From Thiocystis minor (GTDB lineage: Bacteria > Pseudomonadota > Gammaproteobacteria > Chromatiales > Chromatiaceae): DNA of 64,000 bases. The position numbers and the translations under genes were made by a program. The DNA lies in contig NZ_NHSQ01000151.1 in the NCBI RefSeq assembly GCF_016653465.1, forward strand, positions 1 to 64,000, written 5' to 3'. This document shows, piece by piece, positions 41,038 to 50,424 of this stretch. Numbering within the stretch: position 1 is the first letter of the stretch; every line of letters begins with the position of its first letter. The notes beneath the pieces are model-generated. The model saw only the letters and a list, made by a program, of their open reading frames with translations. It was not told the DNA's origin and did no database searches.

Positions 41038-42779
41038 CAGGATTCCAGGTAATAGAGCAGATCCGTCAGCGCGGCGACCGCCGGTTCCAACGCGCCGACA
41101 TCGCCTTCTACGAGCGCATCGCGCACCCTTTCGATTAGATCCACCAGGTCTTCCCGGTCCTCCGGGTTGGCGGTCTCCAGCAACCGTTCGGCTTTCTCGA
41201 TCAGTGCGTTGGCCTGGACCGTCTCGCGCTGATGATGGGTCGCATCATGGGACACATTGCGGGCCTCGCCGTCGATCAGGGCGCCGATGCGTTCGCGGGC
41301 GGCATCGAGTTCCTGCTGCTCGAAGCGGGTGGTGGCGTTGTCGATGGAGATGCGCGTTTCCAGACCGGTGCGTTTCTCGCGCGAGCTGACCTGCAGGATG
41401 CCGTTCAGGTCCAGCGAAAAGGTGGTCACGATCAGGTTGCCCGCCGGGACATCGCTCAGGCCCTCGATTCGAAAGGAACCGATCTCGGTGTTGTTGAGTG
41501 CGTCCGGATCGTCGCCCTGATAGACCTGCACCTCGATGATGGTCTGACCGTCGTAGTGGGTCTGAAAGACCTCGCTCTTGGTCACCGGAATCGGGGTGTT
41601 CTTGCGGATCAGCGGAATGTAGGTGTAGGGGTAAAGCTCGCCGTTGAGATCGCTGAGCGCGCTGGTCCCGAAGGTATAGGGGGTGATGTCCACCAGCACG
41701 CTGCTCACCTTCTCGCCCGCGATCACCGCCGCCTGGATCGCTGCGCCCGCCGCCACGCAGAGTTCCGGGTCGACCTCGGCGCGGGGCTGCATGCCGAGCA
41801 TCTGCTCCAGCCGTGTCTGCACCAGCGGGGTCCGCGTGGCGCCGCCGACCAGGAGCACCTCGTCGAGTTCCGCGACGGTCAGCGAGGCGCCTTTGAGGGC
41901 GATATGCACCGCCTCCAGGGTCTCCTCGATGTAGGGCGCGATCATCTCCTCGTAATCGGTGCGCGCCACCTCCAGCGACAGGTTGATCGGCTTGCCGTCC
42001 TGCTCCAGCAGATATTCTTCCTCGATACGCGCGAAGGGGGCGTCGCTGAGCGCGATCTTGACCGTTTCGCAGGCGCGGACGATACGGGCCATGGCGGCCT
42101 TCTGTTCGCCGGGGTCGACGCCCTGGGTCTCTTTCAGATGGGTCACGACATGTTCGACCAGCCGGGCGTCGAAATCGTCTCCGCCGAGATGATTGTTGCC
42201 GTGACTCGCCAGTACCTCGGTCACGTCCCGGTTCAGGCGCACCACCGAGACATCGAAGGTGCCGCCGCCCAGGTCATAGACCAGGATGGTTTTGGCCGTC
42301 TCATGGTCGGCCTCGTAGGCCAGCGCGGCGGCGGTCGGCTCGTTGATGATGCGCATGACTTCCAGGCCCGCCAGTCCGCCGGCGTCGCGGGTTGCCTGGC
42401 GCTGCGCGTCGGAGAAATAGGCGGGCACCGTGATGATGGCCTTCGACACCGGCTGGCCCAGCGCGTCCTCGGCGGCCTGCTTGAGCCGGCGCAGAATGAG
42501 TGCCGAGATCTCCTGCGGCGTGTAGGACTGCTCGCCCATCGGCAGACGCACGTCCTCGCCCATGCGCCGCTTCACCGAGCGGATGGTGCGTTCCGGATAG
42601 ATGACGTACTGATTGCGCGCGGACTGACCCACGAGCAGCGTGCCGTCGTCGGCGAGTCCGACCATGGAGGGCAGGATTTTGGAACCGTCGACCTCAATGA
42701 TGCGGGTGCGACCGTCCTGGACCACGGCCACCTCGGAGTTGGTGGTTCCCAGGTCAATACCGATGATGATGTCGTTCAC
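41037..42779 (-). CDS. Hsp70-family chaperone (HscC-like)
   Basis: A 580-residue Hsp70, shorter than DnaK (about 640). The ATPase domain has IIIGIDLGTTNSEVAVV, the phosphate-2 segment ILVYDLGGGTFDVSVV and VLLVGGATRTPLV. The substrate-binding domain has VTTFSLDLNGILQVSSREK and a short C-terminal lid without the EEVD-like tail. It resembles the HscC branch of divergent Hsp70 proteins. Nearby genes provide a GrpE-like exchange factor, a J-like protein and a zinc ribbon, so the operon seems to encode a self-contained chaperone system. Clients are unknown. The upstream GrpE-like stop lies 76 bases away. Confidence 0.92.
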   Translation of the reverse strand: MNDIIIGIDLGTTNSEVAVVQDGRTRIIEVDGSKILPSMVGLADDGTLLVGQSARNQYVIYPERTIRSVKRRMGEDVRLPMGEQSYTPQEISALILRRLKQAAEDALGQPVSKAIITVPAYFSDAQRQATRDAGGLAGLEVMRIINEPTAAALAYEADHETAKTILVYDLGGGTFDVSVVRLNRDVTEVLASHGNNHLGGDDFDARLVEHVVTHLKETQGVDPGEQKAAMARIVRACETVKIALSDAPFARIEEEYLLEQDGKPINLSLEVARTDYEEMIAPYIEETLEAVHIALKGASLTVAELDEVLLVGGATRTPLVQTRLEQMLGMQPRAEVDPELCVAAGAAIQAAVIAGEKVSSVLVDITPYTFGTSALSDLNGELYPYTYIPLIRKNTPIPVTKSEVFQTHYDGQTIIEVQVYQGDDPDALNNTEIGSFRIEGLSDVPAGNLIVTTFSLDLNGILQVSSREKRTGLETRISIDNATTRFEQQELDAARERIGALIDGEARNVSHDATHHQRETVQANALIEKAERLLETANPEDREDLVDLIERVRDALVEGDVGALEPAVAALTDLLYYLES

Positions 42780-42855
42780 AAGTGTGGTTCCGTGGAATAA
42801 ATGTAAAAACTACGTACAGCGTGACGCGCGTTGGCAGAGGGTTTCGGGAAATCGC

Positions 42856-43572
42856 CTAGCCCAACGGCCAAACCCCCGGCGGTGGCGCGCCGCTAGCGTC
42901 GCCAATCGTCCGACCTCGCGGCCGGTTGACCACCACTTCGGCAGGTCGCAACAGCCGGTCTTGATAGAAAAAACCCTTGCGCAGCTCGCCAACCACGACA
43001 CCTTCCGGACGGAGAGGATTTCGCGCCAGCTCGGCGGCGTGCATGGTGTGCGGATCGAAGCTCTGGCCCAGCGCCGGCAGTTCGCGCACGCCCCGGCGCG
43101 CCAGCGTCTCGTCGAACCGGCGCAGATTCATCCTCATGCCTTCCGCCATGGACGCGACGAAACCGCTGGCGCGGCCATCGAACCAGCCAGGTTGAAAGCG
43201 CCGCGCCTGATCGAGGCCCGCCTGCAGGCGGTCGCGGAGTTCCAGCAGTTCGAGCAACAGGTTTTTCTGGCCCTGTTGGTCCGCCTTGCGGTCCTGCTCG
43301 CGGTGTCGTTCCTGTTCGTCGCTCAGACGGGCATTGGTCTCGCGCAGCGTATCGAAGAGCGAGCGGAATTCGTCGAGCGCGGATTTGACCTGACGCGATT
43401 CCAGCTTGACCTCGTTCTTGAGCGCGACCAGCTCCGCAAGCAGCGTGAAGAGATCCGGAGCGACACTGCCACTCGTTTCCTGAGCGGAGTCGAAGGGAAC
43501 CGACGCATGGGAACGCGCGTCCAGATAAGCCCGGAAGCGTGCGGTAAGCTGATCCTTCTCCGCCTCGTCCAT
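42856..43572 (-). CDS. GrpE-like nucleotide exchange factor
   Basis: A 238-residue protein. A long coiled coil (about 50-130: ALKNEVKLESRQVKSALDEF onward) precedes a C-terminal beta domain with GQSFDPHTMHAAEL and EGVVVGELRKGFFYQDRLL, which resembles the GrpE domain contacting the Hsp70 ATPase. The N-terminus is longer than in standard GrpE. Start ATG at 43572 overlaps the J-gene stop (TGATG), and the 18 upstream codons are a shadow of that gene. It should release ADP from the Hsp70 encoded next. Confidence 0.85.
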   Translation of the reverse strand: MDEAEKDQLTARFRAYLDARSHASVPFDSAQETSGSVAPDLFTLLAELVALKNEVKLESRQVKSALDEFRSLFDTLRETNARLSDEQERHREQDRKADQQGQKNLLLELLELRDRLQAGLDQARRFQPGWFDGRASGFVASMAEGMRMNLRRFDETLARRGVRELPALGQSFDPHTMHAAELARNPLRPEGVVVGELRKGFFYQDRLLRPAEVVVNRPRGRTIGDASGAPPPGVWPLG

Positions 43573-43886
43573 CAGTCGCCCCCGCGCAGCAGGGCCGCAA
43601 ACAGCGCCGGTTCCGGTCGCCCCCAAGCGGTATCGAAGGCTCCGGATCGACCCAGCGGAAACGCCCGGTCGAGCAGATCCGCCGGCTCGGGTGGCGCGGT
43701 CTCGAACAGCGCATACGCCAGGCGGTCGCGCTGGGTGCGCAGGGCCTCGTAAGCCGTGCGCAGGGCCTGGAAGCCGTCAGCGTCGCGCTCCGGCGGGCAA
43801 CGTTTGATGCCTTCCAGATAGGCCGCCTCGATAGCGGTGTCGTCCGCGTCATCGGGTACGCCAAGGATTAGATAGGGGTCTCTCAT
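43572..43886 (-). CDS. J-domain-like protein lacking HPD
   Basis: A 104-residue protein starting with a J-domain helix I/II pattern (DPYLILGVPDDADDTAIEAA). The loop that normally carries the essential HPD tripeptide reads CPPERDADGFQALRTAYEAL, so HPD is replaced by PPE/PER. Helix III and IV follow. HPD is required for ATPase stimulation of classical Hsp70, so this protein may bind its Hsp70 in a different way. It overlaps the TPR-like gene upstream (ATGA) and the GrpE-like gene downstream. Intact length and operon position argue that it is a working gene. Confidence 0.8.
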   Translation of the reverse strand: MRDPYLILGVPDDADDTAIEAAYLEGIKRCPPERDADGFQALRTAYEALRTQRDRLAYALFETAPPEPADLLDRAFPLGRSGAFDTAWGRPEPALFAALLRGGD

Positions 43887-46387
43887 CGGAAAAAATCCGA
43901 AAGGTCGGAAAAATCCGGCAGCGTGCCGTCGCGGGCGTGGCTGAACAGTTCGATCAATTTCTCGATCACCGCCGGCTCGCCGATCTGGCGCGCCATGCGT
44001 TTGAGCTGGCGTTTGATGTCGGGCGGAAAACCGAGAATGTTCATCGTCTTCTCCAACCCGGCCATGCGCAGCATCATCACCAGCGCATCCGTCGCCATCT
44101 CGTCGGAGACGTCTCCCGCGTCACCGTCATCATCGTCGTCAAAAGGAAAGCCGAACGGGCTTGCACCCAGGGGACCGCCAAAGCCGAACGGGTTCAGAGC
44201 GTCAAAGATCTCCTTGATCCGCAGCGCGGTCCGCATATCCCCTTCCTCGCGGGCCTGTGCCAGCGCATCCTCCAGACGGTCGAGATCCCGGTTCGGGCGG
44301 CCGCTGAATCCCTTGGGGTATTTGGCCTCGAAGGCGTGAAGCTCGAACACCGGAGCGCCTCGCCACTGTTTCAGCGCAATGTCCGCGACACTTTGGCGAA
44401 GTTTGTGGAAGCCGCAACGGCGCAGGGTTTCGCAGGCCGACTCCAGATCGCTCCGCGACAGTTGCGTCCAGGGCGCACTGCCGAGCGACTTAGTGAAATA
44501 GGCATCGAGTTCGCGCGAGAGCTTGCCGCCGCCATCCAGATGAGTGCGCAGCCGGGCGAGCGCGGCGAGCAGATCGTCGCGTCCCTGATGGACGAATTTT
44601 GGGAGCATGACCTGCTTGAACAGCTTGAGCGGCGGCAGCCTGACCGCGTCCCCGGCAAGCACCAGCGCCGCCTGAGTCGCCAGTCCTCCGCCCAGCCGCG
44701 CGACGGTCTCGCGCAGGATCGCGGCATCGGCATGTTCGATCACGGCGATGAGCCCCGAGGTTAGATCGAGCTGTTCGCGCGCATGACCGCCACGCGCCCA
44801 GGTGTCGGCCTCGTCCAGCGTCTTGCGCGCCAGATCCGCGCGCCCCTTGAGGAGCTGTTTACGGGCGTGCGCGAGATGGGCTGCCACCAGATGCTCGCGC
44901 ACCTCGGTGTTGATCGAATCCACGGCGAGAATCCGACTGGCCAGGCCGGCGGCCTTCTTGAACGCCCCGGCATCGAGCGCCGCGTCCATGGCCGCGCTCA
45001 AGACCCGAGGATCCTGGGGCCAGCGTTCGGAGGCCTGATCCAGCAATCGGCGAACATCCTTGGTGCGTTTGCCGCGTCGGTAGTAGTGCAGCAGACGCAG
45101 GGTGAGGTCGCGGTCGTCGGGATCCCAGCGCAGACTTTCCTCTACCAGCTCAGCGACCCGCGCATCGAGATCGTCCGGATCGTCGGAGGGCTCGGGCCGG
45201 TCCAGTACCCGGCCGAACCGGTCGGCGCGCCGCAGGGCCAATGCGATGCGCAGTCGCTCGTCCGGGGTCAGGTCCGCGGGTGCGCGGGCGCCGCTCAGGT
45301 CGCGCGCGTAATTCTCCCAACCGTCCAGAACGTCCCAGGGATCTTTCGACTGCTCGGCATACCAGGCGGCCACTAGGCGCGCTTCCAGCGGATTCGCTTT
45401 GACGGCACCCACCGCGAGGAGCGACTTGAGACTCGCCGGATAATCGCGGATCAAGAGACGCAGATTCCGCTGACGAACCCAGTTCGCACCCAGTCGGTCG
45501 CGATGGCGGTGCAGAAGACGCAGCAGAGCGATGGGTTGCGCATCGCGACCCAGCCGATCGATCTCCTCCCACAGTGCGATTCTCTCGGGCGACCAGCCGC
45601 GCAATGCGCAGGCGAAGCGGACCGCGCTTTTGCTCGTCCGTTGCGGCTTTCCGGCATCGTGGATCGCCTCCAGAAACCGGGGCTCCGGCAGCAGAGCCAG
45701 CTCCGCGGCCCGTTTGATCGCGGCGAAGGCGGAGTCCTCGCCGACCCGTCCGAGCAACTCGGTGGCTTCCCTGTGACTCTCTGGCAGACACTGCAACGCC
45801 TTCAAGATCTGCACCCAATCACGGTAGGGCGAACGGAAGGGAAGCGCGGTCAATGCCGCGCGCAGACCGGTCTCGTCGCCCGCGCAATAGGCGACCAGAG
45901 CCGCAAGCGCCGGCGCGGCATGGCGTCGCACCGGATCCTCGGGCGCCAGCCGTTCGGCGATGACGGCATCTCCAGCCAGGAGTCGCGCGGCCAGCAGGGT
46001 CCGCAGACGCTCGGCCTCGGCCGGTGGCAAGGCAGCGCCCGCCGTCAGTAGGGCGCACACCGGCTCGGGACGCCCCAGACGTAGCAGGAGCGTCGCCTGC
46101 TCCGGCTCGAACGCAATGTCCTTGCCCAGACTGGCGCGGTTCTCCCACATCACCAGCGCCTCCCTGAGCATGCCTTTCGCGTTCAGCTCGCGCGCGCGTC
46201 CGGCATAGGCGTCGGCCAGCGCGAACCGCCAGTCCGGGCGGGGCTCTCGCTTCAGAAGCTGTTTGAAGCCGTCAATGGCGTCGCGAAAACGCCCGCCGGC
46301 CAGATGCTCGCGCGACTTGCGCTCGATCTCCTCGGGGGAGAGTTTGGCGCCGCCGGGGGGGATACGCTTCTTTGGTTTCGTAGACAT
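43883..46387 (-). CDS. Large TPR-like protein heading Hsp70 operon
   Basis: An 834-residue mostly helical protein. Residues about 15-110 show TPR-like hairpins (HLAGGRFRDAIDGFKQLLKR), and further helical repeats run to about 560. The C-terminal part has a glycine/acidic segment (FGFPFDDDDDGDAGDV) and a conserved-looking final helical domain (GLEKTMNILGFPPDIKRQLK). I do not recognise a named family. As first gene of the operon with J-like, GrpE-like, Hsp70 and zinc-ribbon proteins, it could select or hold client proteins. Start ATG at 46387 (MSTKPKKRIPPGG) is preferred to one nine codons upstream. Its stop overlaps the J gene by four bases. Confidence 0.75.
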   Translation of the reverse strand: MSTKPKKRIPPGGAKLSPEEIERKSREHLAGGRFRDAIDGFKQLLKREPRPDWRFALADAYAGRARELNAKGMLREALVMWENRASLGKDIAFEPEQATLLLRLGRPEPVCALLTAGAALPPAEAERLRTLLAARLLAGDAVIAERLAPEDPVRRHAAPALAALVAYCAGDETGLRAALTALPFRSPYRDWVQILKALQCLPESHREATELLGRVGEDSAFAAIKRAAELALLPEPRFLEAIHDAGKPQRTSKSAVRFACALRGWSPERIALWEEIDRLGRDAQPIALLRLLHRHRDRLGANWVRQRNLRLLIRDYPASLKSLLAVGAVKANPLEARLVAAWYAEQSKDPWDVLDGWENYARDLSGARAPADLTPDERLRIALALRRADRFGRVLDRPEPSDDPDDLDARVAELVEESLRWDPDDRDLTLRLLHYYRRGKRTKDVRRLLDQASERWPQDPRVLSAAMDAALDAGAFKKAAGLASRILAVDSINTEVREHLVAAHLAHARKQLLKGRADLARKTLDEADTWARGGHAREQLDLTSGLIAVIEHADAAILRETVARLGGGLATQAALVLAGDAVRLPPLKLFKQVMLPKFVHQGRDDLLAALARLRTHLDGGGKLSRELDAYFTKSLGSAPWTQLSRSDLESACETLRRCGFHKLRQSVADIALKQWRGAPVFELHAFEAKYPKGFSGRPNRDLDRLEDALAQAREEGDMRTALRIKEIFDALNPFGFGGPLGASPFGFPFDDDDDGDAGDVSDEMATDALVMMLRMAGLEKTMNILGFPPDIKRQLKRMARQIGEPAVIEKLIELFSHARDGTLPDFSDLSDFFR

Positions 46388-46563
46388 CAGGCGTTTATGA
46401 TGATCTGGACTCAAGTGTAAGGGCTGCCGATTGCGGCCTGCTGCCGGTGAATCGGCTGGCGATTATAGCGTCGCGAGACGCCTGCTGGCGTGTTCCGCGC
46501 GCGGCGCGGATTGAACCGAGGCCAAAGGAGCGCGCGTTCCCGAGCGCTCGCTGCGTCGCCCCT

Positions 46564-46773
46564 TTATTGCGCCATTCCGCACGCACCATCGACCATGGCG
46601 TTCAACTCCCGCAAGCACTTCGGACACAGACAGCCCGCGTACTGTTCGCGGATGACGTCAAGCGCGTCCGGGTTCAGCGGGACGCTCATACAATCGCATA
46701 ACTTGACGCGGTGCGCCTTGCATGCGAAGGAGCGTCCACAACGTGGGCAGACTCTGATCTGATCGTTTTCCAT
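46564..46773 (-). CDS. Cysteine-rich CWC-type zinc protein
   Basis: A 69-residue protein of the cysteine-rich CWC group: CPRCGRSFAC at the N-terminus, a central C.C (KLCDCM) and CLCPKCLRELN near the C-terminus, suited to bind one or two zinc ions. Start at 46773 gives the family length, with GTGAGAA upstream. Function is unknown. It is separate from the Hsp70 operon by about 175 bases. Confidence 0.75.
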   Translation of the reverse strand: MENDQIRVCPRCGRSFACKAHRVKLCDCMSVPLNPDALDVIREQYAGCLCPKCLRELNAMVDGACGMAQ

Positions 46774-46857
46774 GGTGTTCTCACGTCCGATTCTAAGCCG
46801 CGTCAGTCGCAACGCTGGTTGGCGTGAACGAGTCTAGGACAAATTTGCGAAACCATG

Positions 46858-46880
46858 CGTGCCGTGCCGGATGCGATTTA
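46858..46880. repeat. Degenerate stop-linked palindrome after cytochrome relic
   Basis: On the minus strand TAAATCGCATCCGGCACGG starts at the stop codon of the 46878 gene and resembles the TAAACCGCGTCCGG element, with a poor complementary arm. Confidence 0.4.
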
Positions 46881-47066
46881 ACGCAGTCGCAGGAAAGCGG
46901 TCAAATCGGCGATTTCCTGGTCGGTCAGGTCGACCTTGGGCATCTTTGCCTCGGGGAGGGCCGCCATGGGATCCTTGAGATAGAGACGGATCCAGGCGGC
47001 GTCGCGCTTTGCCGGTAGAATGATGAGCGAGGTAAAAGCGAAAAACAGCCATTTGCGAGTTTTCAT
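46878..47066 (-). pseudogene. Cytochrome c remnant without heme-binding motif
   Basis: A 62-residue frame with a signal-peptide-like start (KTRKWLFFAFTSLIILPA) joined directly to the C-terminal end of a class I cytochrome c: DAAWIRLYLKDP, a methionine-ligand segment EAKMPKVDLTDQE and IADLTAFL. The CXXCH heme-attachment site and about 40 residues between are absent, so no covalent heme could be bound. It looks like an in-frame deletion product. It could still be exported as a small protein. The next gene, cobD/cbiB, is divergent, and the 213 bases between hold no recognised riboswitch. Confidence 0.55.
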
Positions 47067-47279
47067 CGGCATCGGTCCGTCTGCTGCTTCACACTCAATA
47101 CTAGTCCAACCCAGGCGATCGCCAAGCGACTCGCCAATCCCGATGGCGACTGACCGTCCCCTGAAACCCGGCATTGGCGATTGCAATCCGCCTTTCCGAT
47201 CGAGGCCCCGCATGCTGCTCGAAGAGTCCGACCTGTATCGCCCGCACCGACGGGGACGCCCTCTGTTTTTTGCACGCAA

Positions 47280-48236
47280 ATGGATCTGACCGGACACCTC
47301 ACGTTGATCCTGGCCGCCTGTCTGCTCGATGCGGTCGTTGGCGATCCGGTGTATCGACTGCATCCGATCCGGGTCGTCGGCGCCTGGAGCCTGCTATGGG
47401 AACGCGCGCTGTTCACCGTCGGGTGGAACGGACGCGGCGGCGGGATACTGCACTGGCTGCTGGTCGTCGGCGGCGCGCTCGCGGCCTGGTGGGGGGCGCG
47501 GATTGGGCTCGGATGGCTGCATCCCTGGCTGGCGCCGGCCTGGGATCTCTTCATCGCCTACAGCCTGCTGTGCATGCGCGATCTGCTGCGGCACGGCCAG
47601 CGGGTGCTCGACACGCTCGATGACCTGCCGACCGCGCGCCAGCGTCTGAGCATGCTGGTCGGGCGCGATACCGCGCACCTGCCACGCGACGGCATCGTGC
47701 GCGCCACCATCGAGAGCCTGTCGGAGAACCTGACCGATGGGGTCCTGACACCGCTCTGGGCCTTGTGTCTGTTCGGCCTGCCGGGGCTGATTCTGGTCAA
47801 GGCGGTGTCGAGTCTGGATTCCATGGTCGGCTATCGGAACGAACGCTATGGCCGTTTCGGCTGGGCCGGGGCGCGTTCCGACGATCTGATCCATTGGCTG
47901 CCGGCGCGGCTCTCGGTCCCCCTGATCGCCATGGCGGCGGCCATCCTCGATCTGCATCCCCGGCTAGCGTTCCGGGCCGCCCGGACTTACCATGCCCTGC
48001 TTCCGAGCCCCAATTCAGGCTGGAGCGAGGCCGCCTGCGCCGGTGCGCTGCGGGTGCGTCTGATCGGTCCCATCCGCTATGGCGGGCGGTTGGTCACCGA
48101 GCAATACATGGGCGATCCCGACTGGCCGGCGGCTCTCGATGGCGCACATCTGCGCCAGGCACTGCGCCTGATGCTGGTCTGCTGTCTGCTTGCGGTGGGG
48201 GTCGGCGTGAGCCTGGGCGCGCTGGTGTGGCGATAG
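47280..48236 (+). CDS. cobD: Adenosylcobinamide-phosphate synthase CobD/CbiB
   Basis: A 318-residue membrane protein for vitamin B12 synthesis that attaches aminopropanol (or its phosphate) to the corrin ring. Family segments are LLDAVVGDPVYRLHPIRVVG, the conserved RATIESLSENLTDGV, SSLDSMVGYRNERYG and PSPNSGWSEAACAGAL. About five hydrophobic helices are visible. Start ATG at 47280 matches the family, and 33 upstream codons are discarded. No other cobalamin genes and no convincing B12 riboswitch lie next to it. Confidence 0.93.
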   Translation: MDLTGHLTLILAACLLDAVVGDPVYRLHPIRVVGAWSLLWERALFTVGWNGRGGGILHWLLVVGGALAAWWGARIGLGWLHPWLAPAWDLFIAYSLLCMRDLLRHGQRVLDTLDDLPTARQRLSMLVGRDTAHLPRDGIVRATIESLSENLTDGVLTPLWALCLFGLPGLILVKAVSSLDSMVGYRNERYGRFGWAGARSDDLIHWLPARLSVPLIAMAAAILDLHPRLAFRAARTYHALLPSPNSGWSEAACAGALRVRLIGPIRYGGRLVTEQYMGDPDWPAALDGAHLRQALRLMLVCCLLAVGVGVSLGALVWR

Positions 48237-48431
48237 CCGCCCGGATCGCACGGGCGTCCCGGGATGTTGACCGGAGATGTCGCTCTCATAGAGAATCGAG
48301 CCAACATTGCTGGGTAAGCGGTTCCAGTCGTTTCTGGCCGGTGTCTTCCGGTGCGGCAAGCCGTGGCCATCCGCGTCGCTCAAGCCACCACTTCAAACTC
48401 CTGATCGTTGAATGAGTGATTCCCGCCAATT

Positions 48432-49205
48432 ATGTCGATACACACCGTTTGGATCATGAATGGCAAGGGGGGCGTCGGCAAATCGGTGCTCATGATGGTC
48501 TTGTCCTGCCTCTACGATGCCATGAGCCGCCCGCTGCGTCTCATCGATATCGACGACAAGGCCAAGCTGGCCGAATTCGCGGGCCACGATCACGTCCTCT
48601 CGCTGCGCATTGGCGCGGACATCAAGGCACTGCGCGCCGACCCTTCGCTCGCCTACAGCTACTGGGATCAACTGGCGGCCGAGATCCTGGAGCGGGATAC
48701 GGGCGTCGATCTCGGGGCCAACATGGATCGTCATATCCTCGAGTGGGCCGTCAAGTCCGAGCTGGGCGAGCTCCTGAGCGAGAGCGGGGTGAGCATGGAT
48801 ATCTATGTCCCCATCACCGCCGACCCGTTGGCGGTCACCGCGGGCATCGAGGTGCTGGAGTCCGCCGCCAGGGCGTTTCCCGACAGCCGACGGATTCTGG
48901 TGCTCAACCGGATCGCCGGTCATTTCAATGCCTATGAGGCCACCCCGGAATTTCATCGCATCGCGGCGATGCGGGCCGACGGACTGATCGTCGTCGGCAT
49001 GGAGCCCTGCCTGAGCGAGGCCTGGACCGACTTCGAGCGTCTGAAACTGCCGCCTTGGCGTATCCTGCAGATGAATGCCGCCACGGTGGCGCAACAGACC
49101 GGACTGGGCATCCTTGCCGCCAAGCGCGCGGTCGGCGACTATGCCTCCTGGATCAAGCAGTTGCACCAAAGCTTCGCATCGCTGGTTCCGCTTCCTCCGG
49201 AATGA
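48432..49205 (+). CDS. ParA/TraL-like P-loop ATPase
   Basis: A 257-residue MinD/ParA-superfamily ATPase with Walker A NGKGGVGKSVLM (10-21). The strand after it reads LRLIDIDDKAKLAEF in place of the standard VDLDPQ. The segment VDLGANMDRHILEWAV holds the switch region, and the overall order (including VYVPITADPLAV-type and RRILVLNRIAGHF strands) is closer to conjugation-type TraL than to chromosome-partition ParA. No ParB-like gene is adjacent. It is followed after 85 bases by a membrane protein and faces a second ParA-type gene with a SPOR domain. Role unknown; local positioning at the envelope is an inference. Confidence 0.75.
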   Translation: MSIHTVWIMNGKGGVGKSVLMMVLSCLYDAMSRPLRLIDIDDKAKLAEFAGHDHVLSLRIGADIKALRADPSLAYSYWDQLAAEILERDTGVDLGANMDRHILEWAVKSELGELLSESGVSMDIYVPITADPLAVTAGIEVLESAARAFPDSRRILVLNRIAGHFNAYEATPEFHRIAAMRADGLIVVGMEPCLSEAWTDFERLKLPPWRILQMNAATVAQQTGLGILAAKRAVGDYASWIKQLHQSFASLVPLPPE

Positions 49206-49290
49206 ACGCGGATTGCCGCGGCCTGAAATCCGCATCGCCCATCTGGCGAGCGCCGCTCGCCCGACATCATGAACGCGGCTGTTGCTGTCG

Positions 49291-50322
49291 ATGAATGCAC
49301 GCTGGCTTGCTCACCTCGATGCCCATATTGCAACCGGCCAGGTCGCCGTGGAGGCCGAAAGCGCGCAACTCCTGAGCGAGTTGCTCAAACTCGAGCCGGA
49401 ACAACGCTGGTGCCTGCTGTTGAGGCGGGATCCGCGTCTTGCGCGTCTGGTTGCTGTGGATTATCGGCGCCTCTTGACCTTGATGGTCGATCTGGAAGCC
49501 AGCGCACTCGCAGCCGCTCCGGCCCCGCCGCAACCCTGCATCACGGATGCGTCGGCCCCACTGGCCTTGCCATACCTCGCGCCGCCCTCGCCCAGGGGGT
49601 CGCGGCGCATCGCCTGGCCTCTCGGTTTGTCCTTATTGGCGTTGACGGGTGCGGCAAGCGGGTTGTGGCTGTCGAGCCAGGATGGGCAGCATCGCCTGTC
49701 GCGCCTGGGACAGGAGACCCGGACCTGGTGGCGGACGCTGGACGGCGGCACAGGCGCCCATCGGGAGACGGAGGGAACGCGGCCAATCCTCGACAGCGAA
49801 CGTCAGCGTCGCGCCATGGCGGCCTTCGTGGTGCTTGAGACACTGTCGAGAAAATTCGCCGAGGGTCAGCCCTTCGCGACCGAGCTGGCCGCGCTCAACC
49901 GAATCTGGCCGGACCCGGCGCAACTGGCCTTCCTGGAACCGCTCGCCGCGCGGGACACTGCCGAACCGGTCGCCCTTCGCGCGGAGCTGACCCGTCTGAA
50001 CGCGGAGTTGATCAGGCAGCGCGGCGAATGGACACAGTTGGCGCAATTTGGGCGGGTGAGTCCCGCGGACTATGCCGCGCACATGCAGACCCTGGAGACC
50101 TTGCGCGACCAGGCGGACGCGGCGCTGACGCAGGCCAGTCAGGGAGCCTGGCGGGCGGCGCTGGACGCCGTGGCGGAGGTGGAGGATCCCGCGTATCGGA
50201 ATTGGCGCGAGCGCGTCGCCCGCTGGCTGGAAGCGCGGGATGCCGTCGCGGAACTCGTGCGACAGGCATGGGCGCAATGGACATCCGATCTGCCGGACGT
50301 GCCCAGAGCGCCACCGTCATGA
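49291..50322 (+). CDS. Single-pass membrane protein with coiled coil, unknown function
   Basis: A 343-residue protein I cannot assign to a family. The cytoplasmic N-terminal 100 residues are helical, then proline-rich (APAPPQP). One membrane helix spans about 108-128 (WPLGLSLLALTGAASGLWL). The remainder is charged and alpha-helical (about 190-320, LRAELTRLNAELIRQRGEW), likely coiled coil outside the membrane. I choose ATG 49291 (MNARWLAHL). A TTG three codons upstream is the alternative. It follows the ParA/TraL-like gene on the same strand. Confidence 0.65.
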   Translation: MNARWLAHLDAHIATGQVAVEAESAQLLSELLKLEPEQRWCLLLRRDPRLARLVAVDYRRLLTLMVDLEASALAAAPAPPQPCITDASAPLALPYLAPPSPRGSRRIAWPLGLSLLALTGAASGLWLSSQDGQHRLSRLGQETRTWWRTLDGGTGAHRETEGTRPILDSERQRRAMAAFVVLETLSRKFAEGQPFATELAALNRIWPDPAQLAFLEPLAARDTAEPVALRAELTRLNAELIRQRGEWTQLAQFGRVSPADYAAHMQTLETLRDQADAALTQASQGAWRAALDAVAEVEDPAYRNWRERVARWLEARDAVAELVRQAWAQWTSDLPDVPRAPPS

Positions 50323-50370
50323 GCGGTCTGTCTTGGGGCGTGTCATCCATTCTCGTTGCGTGGGATGTGC

Positions 50371-50393
50371 ATGGAGATCAAGGGCATCTCCAT
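50371..50393. terminator. Possible two-way terminator hairpin
   Basis: ATGGAGAT (50371-50378) and ATCTCCAT (50386-50393) form a perfect stem with a seven-base loop between two convergent genes. No T-run follows on either strand, so intrinsic termination is uncertain. Confidence 0.4.
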
Positions 50394-50424
50394 CCCTTGA
50401 GCGGAATGCCGCGCAACATCCGCG

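Noticed and set aside
47067-47279. Possible cobalamin riboswitch before cobD/cbiB
   Set aside because: No B12 box or typical paired elements could be recognised in the leader.
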